Origin: Acidimicrobiia bacterium
GTDB taxonomy: Bacteria > Actinomycetota > Acidimicrobiia > Spongiisociales > SHLN01
DNA length: 39,986 nucleotides
NCBI GenBank assembly: GCA_029862065.1
Contig: JAOTYB010000003.1
Location: 1 to 39,986, forward strand
Direction: 5' to 3'
The position numbers were made by a program, and so were the translations under genes. This document shows, one piece after another, positions 24,511 to 31,637 of this stretch. The number at the start of each line of letters is the position of its first letter. Position 1 is the stretch's first letter. The notes below the pieces were generated by a model. That model was not told the DNA's origin and did not search any database. It saw only the letters and a program-made list of their open reading frames with translations.

Positions 24511-24885
24511 ATGCCGGAATTACTGAAGGGGGCCAACGCCCAACGAACCGCTGTGGGGGGTCAGGCATCCGGCATCCGGCATCCGGCATCCGGCATCCGG
24601 CATCCGGGGCGTTCCCAACAAGACCTATTGACGCAAGACCGGAAAGCGAGCGGAGCGAGCGCCTTCCCCCGGAAAGCGAGCAAAGCGAGCGCCGGACACC
24701 GGAAAGCGAGCAAAGCGAGCGCCGGACGCCGAAAAGCGAGCAAAGCGAGCGCCGGACGCCGAAAAGCGAGCAAAGCGAGCGCCGGACGCCGAAAAGCGAG
24801 CAAAGCGAGCGCCGGACACCGGAAAGCGAGCAAAGCGAGCGCCGGACACCGGAAAGCGAGCAAAGCGAGCGCCGGACGCCGGTAG
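24511..24885 (+). CDS. Possible Lys/Ala/Ser-rich repeat protein over the 30-bp array
   Basis: A 124-codon frame stays open through a 7-bp array (GIRHPASGIRHP) and eight 30-bp units. Because 30 is a multiple of three, it gives a decapeptide repeat RKASKASAGH or RKASKASAGR. The product would be strongly basic with no acidic residues in the repeats, resembling histone-H1-like or nucleic-acid-binding tails. For it: start-proximal TAGCAT promoter geometry. Against it: simple repeats keep all frames open, no ribosome site, no conserved domain, and the opposite strand is also open. Treat as uncertain; it may be a non-coding tandem repeat in the 445-bp gap between two minus-strand genes. Confidence 0.25.
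   Translation: MPELLKGANAQRTAVGGQASGIRHPASGIRHPGRSQQDLLTQDRKASGASAFPRKASKASAGHRKASKASAGRRKASKASAGRRKASKASAGRRKASKASAGHRKASKASAGHRKASKASAGRR
24564..24605. repeat. Six perfect tandem 7-bp units (GGCATCC)
   Basis: GGCATCC is repeated six times without variation. It lies 36 bp upstream of the 30-bp array and shares its 7-bp period with the arrays at 997, 16809 and 24881. Confidence 0.9.
24641..24880. repeat. Eight-unit 30-bp tandem array
   Basis: Units begin every 30 bp from 24641. The typical unit starts GGAAAGCGAGCAAAGCGAGC and ends GCCGGACACC or GCCGGACGCC. The first unit is degenerate at its distal end and the rest differ at two or three positions, a pattern of unit-by-unit expansion. Each unit contains two AAGCGAGC-like halves. 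There are no unique spacers, so it is not a CRISPR array. It is a candidate variable-number repeat. Confidence 0.93.
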
Positions 24886-24923
24886 CCGGTTAGCCGGTAG
24901 CTGGTAGCCGGTAGCTGGCTAGC
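24881..24923. repeat. Degenerate 7-bp array (GGTAGCC/GGTAGCT) at the 3' end of the GH26-like gene
   Basis: Six units of GGTAGCC, GGTTAGCC, GGTAGCT, GGTAGCC, GGTAGCT and GGCTAGC follow directly after the 30-bp array. The last unit contains the stop codon (24919-24921, CTA on the plus strand) of the minus-strand gene. Confidence 0.75.
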
Positions 24924-26664
24924 GAACAGCTAACGCATCTACGAACCCTGACTCCACAACGTCGAGGGTGTAATCGGCGGGTCCGACTGTGTTGGTCATT
25001 CGGAAGTAGACCTTGTCGGTTGACGACCGGTAGACGGCAACGGTGTCGAACCCGTCGCCGTTCCAGTCGCCGGCCATGATCCGATCGGAGGGATCGCCGT
25101 AGAAGAACTCGAACTCGGCGATACCGGTGGTGAGGCTGTTGCGGAAGTAGACGAGCCCGGTCGACTCACGGTAGAGGCCGACGGTGGTGAAGCCATTCCC
25201 GTTGAAGTCACCGGTAAACGGACGGTCCCCGGCCAGCCCGAACCAGAAATCGAAGTCGGCGGGTCCGGTCCCCAGCGTGTTCTTGATGTAGACCCGGCCC
25301 GTCCGGTAGATGCCGAGCGTGTCGCAGCCGTCGTTGTTCCAGTCCCCGACAATCGGGATATCCCCGGGGTCGCCGTAATAGAACTCGACGTCGGCCACGC
25401 CCACGGTGTTGCTGTTACGCAGGTACACGAAGCCGTTCGACTCGCGGTACATACCGGGGGTGGCCGTACCGTCGCAGTTCCAGTCCCCCATGAGCGGCGT
25501 GTCCGCCGGGTTGCCGTAGTAGAAGGCGTTGATCGGAGCTCCGGCCTGGACTTCCGCCAGGAGGTTGATTTCGGATCCGGGGTCGACGAACGCCACCGTG
25601 TCGCACTCGAAGCCGTCGGGACAGGGACCGTCGAACTGGGCAAACGGGAGCGGGCCAGCCTGGAACCAGTTGGTCAGCGGGAACTGATAGCTGGTGGTCG
25701 CTCGCCGCATCCCATCCCGGTAGCCCCACCATCCCGGCTTGATCGGTGATGGATCGTCGTTGTCCCAGATCCACCAGTCGTAGGACGGCACGACGGCAGT
25801 CTGATCCTTGTTGAAGTAGATGAAGCCGACCAAGTTGGGATCCTCTTCGACGAAGGTGAACATGTCCAGCATCCACTGGTTCTTGTCGCCTCCGGCAGTG
25901 ACGCTCCCCACCTGGGCAAGCAGGAACGGCTTGCCGGACGCTCCGGGGATGGTGGCCCGAGCCTCATCGACGTAGGGACCGATCGCCCCGGCCGGGGTCA
26001 ACCATCCGTTATAAACATCGGGGCTGCCGAAGTTGTAGGTGCTGAAGGAAATGACATCCACGTAGGCGTCGCCCGGGTAGTAGTCGGCTATCCCGTAGGG
26101 CAGCTCCGACCATCCGTTGGGAGAGAACGCCCAGCGCACCTTGTCGGGATCGGTGACCGTCGACTCGACGATCGACCGGATCTTGATGTAGGCGGTCTTG
26201 AAGTTGGCCGGGTCCATGCCGTACGGAACCCAGTCGCCGTTCATCTCCTGCATGGGAGCGATGATGAGCGAACGACCCCCGCCATCATCCAGCCAATCCT
26301 TGACTTTGAGGGCCCAGGAAGTGATCTGAGCGTCGCGCGACGGGCCGGCGAGGGTGGCCGCCGTCTCGGTGAACTCGAGATTCGAGAACGGGGTGGCCCC
26401 GGCCGCCCACATGGCTTCGAGCTTGTTGACGGTCCAGACCTCGTCGATGTTGTGAAACAGGCCGCCGAAGGTGTGGTACTGCCAGGCGGCGCCTGAGATG
26501 GCATTCAGTTCGGCGGTGTAGTCGAGCGTCAGGGGATACAGGCCGCCATGCACGGTGCCCTCTCCGAAGATCATGTCCGGGGGATCAGCATGGGCGGACT
26601 GGCCCATGCCGGGCAGCGTCGCCAGGAGGGCGAGCGCAATGACGGAAATGGCAATCCTGCGCAT
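24919..26664 (-). CDS. Secreted GH26-like protein with GDWxGDG repeat module; expected nucleophile replaced
   Basis: The 581-aa protein (ATG at 26664, giving signal peptide MRRIAISVIALALLATLPGM with cleavage near HADP) has a TIM-barrel glycosidase-like domain to ~residue 345. MQEMNGDWVPYG holds the acid/base Glu (E140) of the GH26 HEMNG motif, with Gln for the usual His. The strand where GH26 enzymes carry the nucleophile (xxAExG) reads KPFLLAQVGSVTAGG, so Q251 (codon 25912-25914, CTG on plus strand) replaces Glu. Residues ~375-581 hold about five GDWxxDG repeats as in the SpoIID and CAP proteins. It may be a glycan-binding pseudoenzyme or a retuned hydrolase. An earlier in-frame ATG at 26751 would lie before the signal peptide and overlap the divergent gene. 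Confidence 0.8.
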   Translation of the reverse strand: MRRIAISVIALALLATLPGMGQSAHADPPDMIFGEGTVHGGLYPLTLDYTAELNAISGAAWQYHTFGGLFHNIDEVWTVNKLEAMWAAGATPFSNLEFTETAATLAGPSRDAQITSWALKVKDWLDDGGGRSLIIAPMQEMNGDWVPYGMDPANFKTAYIKIRSIVESTVTDPDKVRWAFSPNGWSELPYGIADYYPGDAYVDVISFSTYNFGSPDVYNGWLTPAGAIGPYVDEARATIPGASGKPFLLAQVGSVTAGGDKNQWMLDMFTFVEEDPNLVGFIYFNKDQTAVVPSYDWWIWDNDDPSPIKPGWWGYRDGMRRATTSYQFPLTNWFQAGPLPFAQFDGPCPDGFECDTVAFVDPGSEINLLAEVQAGAPINAFYYGNPADTPLMGDWNCDGTATPGMYRESNGFVYLRNSNTVGVADVEFYYGDPGDIPIVGDWNNDGCDTLGIYRTGRVYIKNTLGTGPADFDFWFGLAGDRPFTGDFNGNGFTTVGLYRESTGLVYFRNSLTTGIAEFEFFYGDPSDRIMAGDWNGDGFDTVAVYRSSTDKVYFRMTNTVGPADYTLDVVESGFVDALAVR

Positions 26665-26701
26665 GCCCGAAACATCGGCAAGGCGCCGGAAACCTGAAGG
26701 G

Positions 26702-26707
26702 TATGCT
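26702..26707 (+). promoter_or_regulatory. Putative leaderless -10 box (TATGCT) for the GT2 gene at 26714
   Basis: TATGCT is followed by 6 nt and a GTG at 26714, which is the natural beginning of the GT2 domain. This geometry is used to choose the start. On the other strand TACCCT overlaps the same bases and could serve the divergent GH26-like gene. Confidence 0.5.
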
Positions 26708-26713
26708 CCCGCG

Positions 26714-27694
26714 GTGCCGCCCTCCGTGTCCATCCTGCTCCCGGTACTCAACGAGGCCGACTTCCTCGACCCATGCCTGGCCAGTCTGACCGCCCAGGAC
26801 TACCAAGGCTCAATCGAGATCGTGGTAGCCGACGGCGGATCAACCGACGGCACCCGGGAACGGCTTGAGGAGCTGCACCGGCTCGGCCGGGTCGTCCTAG
26901 TTGACAATCCCGACCGGCGTCAGTGGGCCGGCCTCAACCGGTCGGCGGAGGTTGCATCCGGAGAAATCCTGGTGCGGGTGGACGGGCACTCGACCTACGA
27001 GCCGGATTACGTGGGTTCCTCGGTAGCGGCTCTTTCCGAGTCGGCGGCGACGGCGGTTGGCGGACGGATGATCCCAGAGAGCGACAATCCGATCGGCAAG
27101 GCGATCAGCTCGGCCATGGCCAGCCCCTGGGCTGTCGGACCCGCCCGCTATCGACATCAGACTCACCGATCCGAGGTAGACACCGTGTACCTCGGAGCAT
27201 TCCGGGCCGATGATTTCACCCGGCTGGGCGGCTATCGGGATCTGCCGGGGGTGGCCGAAGACACCGACCTGTATTACCGATGGCGAAAACAGGGTGCCTC
27301 AATCGTCCTCGACCCCGCCATCCGTTCCCGCTATCGCCCTCGCGACAGCTGGGGCGATCTTGCCCGCCAGTACTACCTCTACGGATGGGGCAAGGCCGAC
27401 ATGGTCTATGCCAATCATGAGCTCCCCAGTTGGCGTCCCTTGGCACCCTTAGCCCTGGTGGTTGGATTGATCGGAGGCGGGGTGCTGGCCGGCTTCCTGA
27501 TGTGGTGGCCGCTGCTGTCTCTGGTGGCGGCCTGGGCTGCCGTTCTCGGATGGGTGGCGTTGGCGGCGGGCGAAGGGCTCATCCATCGCCTCCGCACCGG
27601 ATTGGCCACCGCCACCATGCAGCTGGCCTTTGGCGCAGGGCTGCTGGGAGGCCTCCTGCGAGGGCCGGGACCACGGCGGCACCTCCGCGGGTAG
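26714..27694 (+). CDS. Glycosyltransferase family 2 with C-terminal membrane segments
   Basis: The 326-aa protein starts MPPSVSILLPVLNEADFL (GTG start) and continues VVADGGSTDGT, RQWAGLNRSAEVASGEILVRVDGHSTYEP (metal motif VDGHS) and YLGAFRADDFTRLGGYRDLPGVAEDTDLYYRWRKQG (shown as LPGVAEDTDLYYR), with ED as probable catalytic pair. Residues ~240-300 hold two or three hydrophobic helices (LAPLALVVGLIGGGVLAGFL). The layout resembles succinoglycan ExoA-type GT2s that act at the membrane. It diverges from the GH26-like gene and converges on the next GT2. Acceptor and sugar are unknown. Confidence 0.88.
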   Translation: MPPSVSILLPVLNEADFLDPCLASLTAQDYQGSIEIVVADGGSTDGTRERLEELHRLGRVVLVDNPDRRQWAGLNRSAEVASGEILVRVDGHSTYEPDYVGSSVAALSESAATAVGGRMIPESDNPIGKAISSAMASPWAVGPARYRHQTHRSEVDTVYLGAFRADDFTRLGGYRDLPGVAEDTDLYYRWRKQGASIVLDPAIRSRYRPRDSWGDLARQYYLYGWGKADMVYANHELPSWRPLAPLALVVGLIGGGVLAGFLMWWPLLSLVAAWAAVLGWVALAAGEGLIHRLRTGLATATMQLAFGAGLLGGLLRGPGPRRHLRG

Positions 27695-27709
27695 TCACCG
27701 GGGAGCCCT

Positions 27710-28855
27710 TCAAGAATGGGGCGTGTGATACCACCCGCGAACCCGCGAGCTCATGATCCGCACCGGCAGCCATGCCAATCCGAAAACCACCAGCAGCGGA
27801 TAGCGCCAGAGGTAGCGGGCGGGGATTCGGTCCCGAATAAGGAAGATGATCGGCGCCCCGACCTGCAAGCCGACGATGATCGCCCACACCCACCACGGCC
27901 ACAGCAGATCGGTGAAGACGGCGGCGACCGCCAGGGCGGCTGAGATGGCCACCATGAAGGTGCGGCCGGGTTGGCTCTGACGGATGACCAGGTCGACCAG
28001 TCCCCACGAGCGGCGCCGGGCGGCTTCGATCAGCAGCGAGCGCCGGTATGTGCGGGCCACCGAGCGCTTGCCCGACATCCACCTGGCCCGCTGCCGCATG
28101 GCGACACCGATAGACGCCGGCTTCTGGTCGTACACCTTCACCGTGTGCAGCCAGGCAATCCGGTGGCCGGACATCACCAGGCGGGCCGCTTGTTCAGAAT
28201 CTTCCGTCAGTGCTCCGTTGTCGGACTCGAGCACCCAGGTAGCGGTTGGAGCAAAGGCGGTGCCGGTGCCGCCGAGGTCGGGGGCCCAGCCGAGGTTGTG
28301 TCTCGCCAGCTGAACCATCCGGTTGCTCGACCAGTAGCTGAGCGCTGAGGCAGTGGTGAGCCAGGAGGCGTCAGGGTTGGAGGTGTCAACGTAGGCCTGG
28401 GCGGCGTCGTAACCATTGTCGAGCGCCGCCGCCACTCCATTGAGGAAGGTCGGATCAACCCGATTGTCGGCATCCAATATCACCAACGACTCGTCCGGTT
28501 CGAGCGGGGCTGCGGCCAGATACCAGGCGAGGGCGGCCCCTTTTCCGTCCGGACCATCGTGGCGTTCGATCACCTGGGCAGGCGGGACGACCACTGCGGT
28601 GTCGTCGGTGCAGCGATCGGCAATCACAACCACCCGAACCTTTTTGGACGGATAGTCCTGGGCAGCCAGGTCGGCGAGAAGCGACCCGATGACGACCGCC
28701 TCGTTGTGAGCCGGGATGACAACCCGCAGCCGGCGTCGTCCCGACCCACGTCGGATGTTGGCCTGATGAGGCAGTCCCCACAATGCAACAACCAAGTTGT
28801 AGGCAGGCAGCGCGGCAACGAGTACCTGGGAAACGAGGAGAAGGATGCGTAACAT
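27710..28855 (-). CDS. Processive-type membrane glycosyltransferase family 2
   Basis: The 381-aa protein (ATG at 28855; the reading from 28903 only adds residues before the first membrane helix) has one N-terminal membrane helix (ILLLVSQVLVAALPAYNLVV), a GT-A core (RVVIPAHNEAVVIGSLLADL, VVIADRCTDDT, VILDADNRVDPTFL, LTEDSEQAARL, QRARW) and two or three C-terminal helices (FMVAISAALAVAAVFTDLLW). The D, DxD, ED and QxxRW pattern is that of cellulose/hyaluronan-synthase-like GT2s, so it could polymerise or add sugar at the inner membrane. TAGCCT lies 10 nt before the ATG. It diverges from wecB with a 29-bp gap. Confidence 0.88.
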   Translation of the reverse strand: MLRILLLVSQVLVAALPAYNLVVALWGLPHQANIRRGSGRRRLRVVIPAHNEAVVIGSLLADLAAQDYPSKKVRVVVIADRCTDDTAVVVPPAQVIERHDGPDGKGAALAWYLAAAPLEPDESLVILDADNRVDPTFLNGVAAALDNGYDAAQAYVDTSNPDASWLTTASALSYWSSNRMVQLARHNLGWAPDLGGTGTAFAPTATWVLESDNGALTEDSEQAARLVMSGHRIAWLHTVKVYDQKPASIGVAMRQRARWMSGKRSVARTYRRSLLIEAARRRSWGLVDLVIRQSQPGRTFMVAISAALAVAAVFTDLLWPWWVWAIIVGLQVGAPIIFLIRDRIPARYLWRYPLLVVFGLAWLPVRIMSSRVRGWYHTPHS

Positions 28856-28884
28856 CGCAGCCCGCAGGCTACCCGGGATGCGCC

Positions 28885-29976
28885 ATGTCCAACTCACACT
28901 CAATCGTCGTCGCCCTCGGCACCCGCCCGGAGATCATCAAGCTGGCGCCGATCATCCGCCTGCTCGGCGAGCGGGCCCGGGTCGTCCATACCGGCCAGCA
29001 CTACGATCCCGGCCTGTCCAAGGTGTTCTTCGATGCGTTTGGCCTCCCCGAGCCCACCTATCGGCTTGAGATCGGCGGCAGCACCCGGGCTACCCAATTG
29101 GGTGAGGCCACTCGCCTGATCGGCGAGCATCTCGCCAGTGAGCCCGCGGCGGCGGTAGTCGTGCAGGGCGACACCAACACCACTGCCGGTGCCGCCTTGG
29201 CCGCCAATGCCACCGAGACGCCGCTGGTGCACATTGAGGCCGGCCTCCGGTCGTTCGACCGGGCCATGCCCGAAGAGCACAACCGGATCGTCACCGACAT
29301 GCTGTCCGATCTGTGCTGCGCTCCGACTCAGGTGAGTGAGAAGAACTTGCTCGACAGCGGTATACCTGCCGACCGCATCGCCGTCACCGGCAACACGGTG
29401 GTGGAGGCCGTCCGTACCCTGCTGCCCGAAGACCGGTCCGCTTACCTCGAAGGTCATGGTGTCACCGCCAACGGTTATCTGCTGGCAACCTTCCACCGGC
29501 CGGAAAACGTTGATGACCCGGAGACGCTCGGGACCATCCTGTCAGAGTTGGCCGCCCTCGAGCTGCCCACCATCCTGCCAATCCACCCCCGAACTCGCGC
29601 CCGCATCGAGTCGTTCGGCCTGGGCGACCAGCTCGACCGCCTCATGGTCGTCGAGCCGATGGGCTTCCAGGAGTTCCTGGCGCTGTCGGCAGAGTGTGCG
29701 GCGCTCGTGAGCGACTCGGGAGGCGTCCAGGAGGAGGTCAGCGTGCTGAAAAGGCCGGTGCTGGTGGTGCGCCGCTCCACCGAACGGCCTGAGGTGCTGG
29801 GCACGTTTGCCGAGCGAGTTCTGCCGGGGCCCGAGATCAGCCGGATCGTTGGGCAGTGGATCGCCGACCTGCCGGCACTGCACGGCCGGCTAGCAGCCAT
29901 TCCCAGCCCCTACGGCGACGGGGATGCGGCCGAACTGTCGGTGACAGCGATCAACCAGCTGGTTGGGACCTCGTAG
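28885..29976 (+). CDS. wecB: UDP-N-acetylglucosamine 2-epimerase (non-hydrolysing)
   Basis: The 363-aa protein interconverts UDP-GlcNAc and UDP-ManNAc. Family motifs are ALGTRPEIIKLAPIIRLL (residues 9-26), TGQHYDPGL, VQGDTNTTAGAALAA, VHIEAGLRSFDRAMPEEHNR, ATFHRPENVDDP, SDSGGVQEEVSVL and VVRRSTERPEVL. The start MSNSHSIVVALGTRPE is chosen because an upstream in-frame extension overlaps the divergent gene and has no homology. No ribosome site is visible. It likely supplies ManNAc-type precursors for the glycan made by the surrounding transferases. Confidence 0.94.
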   Translation: MSNSHSIVVALGTRPEIIKLAPIIRLLGERARVVHTGQHYDPGLSKVFFDAFGLPEPTYRLEIGGSTRATQLGEATRLIGEHLASEPAAAVVVQGDTNTTAGAALAANATETPLVHIEAGLRSFDRAMPEEHNRIVTDMLSDLCCAPTQVSEKNLLDSGIPADRIAVTGNTVVEAVRTLLPEDRSAYLEGHGVTANGYLLATFHRPENVDDPETLGTILSELAALELPTILPIHPRTRARIESFGLGDQLDRLMVVEPMGFQEFLALSAECAALVSDSGGVQEEVSVLKRPVLVVRRSTERPEVLGTFAERVLPGPEISRIVGQWIADLPALHGRLAAIPSPYGDGDAAELSVTAINQLVGTS

Positions 29977-29991
29977 CTGCCCGCAGGGGCC

Positions 29992-30015
29992 GTGGCCGTT
30001 TACCATGAGGGCCAC
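29992..30015. other. Small inverted repeat between wecB and the next gene
   Basis: GTGGCC at 29992-29997 and GGCCAC at 30010-30015 can pair around a 12-nt loop that holds TACCAT, a possible -10 box on the plus strand. It may be a promoter-associated operator or just chance in GC-rich DNA. The rest of the 92-bp gap shows no gene. Confidence 0.25.
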
Positions 30016-30068
30016 GTAAGGGAGGCGACAATCGTCAGGCGCGCACCATCATCCAGAGACGGCCGTTG

Positions 30069-31637
30069 ATGCGGTTCGCCTATGTCTCCTCCATCGTCCC
30101 CCGCCGTCGGGAGCTGGCATCTGGCCCCATCGACGCCGAGTGGGTCGTCGATGAACGCGGCTCTAACGAGGTGGTCGTCTTCGTCGATTACGAGAGTGAC
30201 GGCACCGACCTACTGCATGAGGCGGGAGTCGAATTCCATGTGGCCCCCAAGCGCACCGTCATCATGGCGGGCGACCAGGCCGAAACCTCCGAAGAGTTAC
30301 AGGCCCGCTTGCTCATGCAGCGGCATGCCGAGGCCCCGTTCGACGCCATCATTTACGACTCGGCGCACGCCACCGACTGGGCCTGGTACCAGCCGCAGCT
30401 AGCGGCCATCCCCCGTGGTGTCGCGCTCGGCGCAGGTCCGGCTCGCGACGTGCGCCTTGTCACGTCGGTCCCGGACCTGTTCGCCCGCCACGGTCGCACG
30501 CTGTGGGCGATGACGGGAACCCTGGCGTCCGCCGACTTCTTGATCAGTGACGTAGGGGCCGATGCCTACGGGATCGACCCGACCCGCCTGCCGCCCCGCT
30601 TTTCGCTCAACCCGCTGCCGACCGCCGTCGCCCCGAGCGGACCGGCCGGGCTGGTGGCCCTGGTGGCATTGAGCGAGAGCCCGACCGGGTTGGCGACGGT
30701 CGTTGAGCGGGGATTGGCCCAAGTGACGACCGACGAGAACACGGTGATGGCAGTCATCCACCCCGATGTGGCAGTCGGGAGCGAAACTACCCGCGACATC
30801 GTGTTCGCCAGCCTGCCGGCCAGCCTGCGCGGGCGGGTTCGGCTGGCGGAGCCGTCGAGCGACGGAGTGGCCGATGGGCTGCTGGCTCAAGCCGACGTCG
30901 TGGTGGCGGCACGGGTCTCAGACCTGGCCGTACGGGCGGTGTCGGACGCGGCCGCCAAGGTCGGCAGCGTGGTGCTGGAGGGAACCGGGTTTGAGGCGCC
31001 CCGCTTCGGTGACGGAGCACTCCGCAAGGCCGAGCATCCACACCCGGTGCTGATAGCCGTGGATGGTCCGCTGGATGCGCTCATTCCGGTAGTCGACGAG
31101 ATCATCGGGGAGGCCGCGGCGGTGGTCCTGCATACCGACAACGGCTCCTGGTCGGCCCGCCGATTGTGGAAGCTGCCGGGCTCGGCCCGCGGAGGTCTGC
31201 TGCTGGTGTGCGATCCGCTGCCCTATCACGGCGAGCCCGACCCGAGCAAGCCGGCCTTCGATCTCATCGGATTCGATGCCGCTTCCTGGCCGTCAATTCG
31301 GCGGATCATCCAGAGCTCCCAGACCCTGCACGACGTGGTGGAGATGGCAGCCAGTATCGCCAACGCCCATCGCGTGAACTTGCTGGCGTTGCCGGTGATG
31401 GGCATTGCCCACGGCCGCCTCAAATCCCAGCCTGAGGCTCCGGCCTGGATCACCGATTCGGGCTCGCTCCCCCAGCCGGTCCTGGGCACCGTCGACTCCG
31501 ACGGATCAGATGCTCCCGAAGTATCCACCGCCGGGGTCAAGGAGTGGGCGGAGTCGCATGGCTTCCGCGATCGAATTCGCCTCGCCCTTCCCTGGAAGTG
31601 GGGCATTCTCAACCGGGCGATGCGCGACCGGTGGTGA
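30069..31637 (+). CDS. Unrecognised GT-B-like protein coupled to the following glycosyltransferase
   Basis: The 522-aa protein has no confident family. Residues 1-~190 read like a GT4 N-terminal Rossmann half (MRFAYVSSIVPRRRELASG, EVVVFVDYESDGTDLLHEAGVEF, DAIIYDSAHATDWAWYQPQ). Residues ~195-310 read like a C-terminal half (GLVALVALSESPTG, VMAVIHPDVAVGSE, LAQADVVVAARVSDLAVRAVSDAAA) but lack the usual E-x7-E donor motif. The last ~190 residues match nothing I know. It has no signal or membrane helices. Its TGA overlaps the next gene's GTG start (GTGA). Context suggests glycan synthesis or a scaffold role. The only starts are ATG 30069 or TTG 30066; a TGA lies upstream at 30006-30008. Confidence 0.65.
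   Translation: MRFAYVSSIVPRRRELASGPIDAEWVVDERGSNEVVVFVDYESDGTDLLHEAGVEFHVAPKRTVIMAGDQAETSEELQARLLMQRHAEAPFDAIIYDSAHATDWAWYQPQLAAIPRGVALGAGPARDVRLVTSVPDLFARHGRTLWAMTGTLASADFLISDVGADAYGIDPTRLPPRFSLNPLPTAVAPSGPAGLVALVALSESPTGLATVVERGLAQVTTDENTVMAVIHPDVAVGSETTRDIVFASLPASLRGRVRLAEPSSDGVADGLLAQADVVVAARVSDLAVRAVSDAAAKVGSVVLEGTGFEAPRFGDGALRKAEHPHPVLIAVDGPLDALIPVVDEIIGEAAAVVLHTDNGSWSARRLWKLPGSARGGLLLVCDPLPYHGEPDPSKPAFDLIGFDAASWPSIRRIIQSSQTLHDVVEMAASIANAHRVNLLALPVMGIAHGRLKSQPEAPAWITDSGSLPQPVLGTVDSDGSDAPEVSTAGVKEWAESHGFRDRIRLALPWKWGILNRAMRDRW

Noticed and set aside
24641-24880. 30-bp periodic array as a CRISPR
   Set aside because: Units are directly contiguous with no unique spacers, and there are no cas genes nearby.
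30005-30068. Leader peptide between wecB and the 30069 gene
   Set aside because: The GGGAGG site at 30020-30025 is followed by ATC rather than a usual start codon; the only ATG (30005) gives four codons without a ribosome site.
31544-31633. 30-residue N-terminal extension of the 31634 gene
   Set aside because: It lies entirely within the preceding gene in another frame; the GTG that overlaps the previous stop is the better start.
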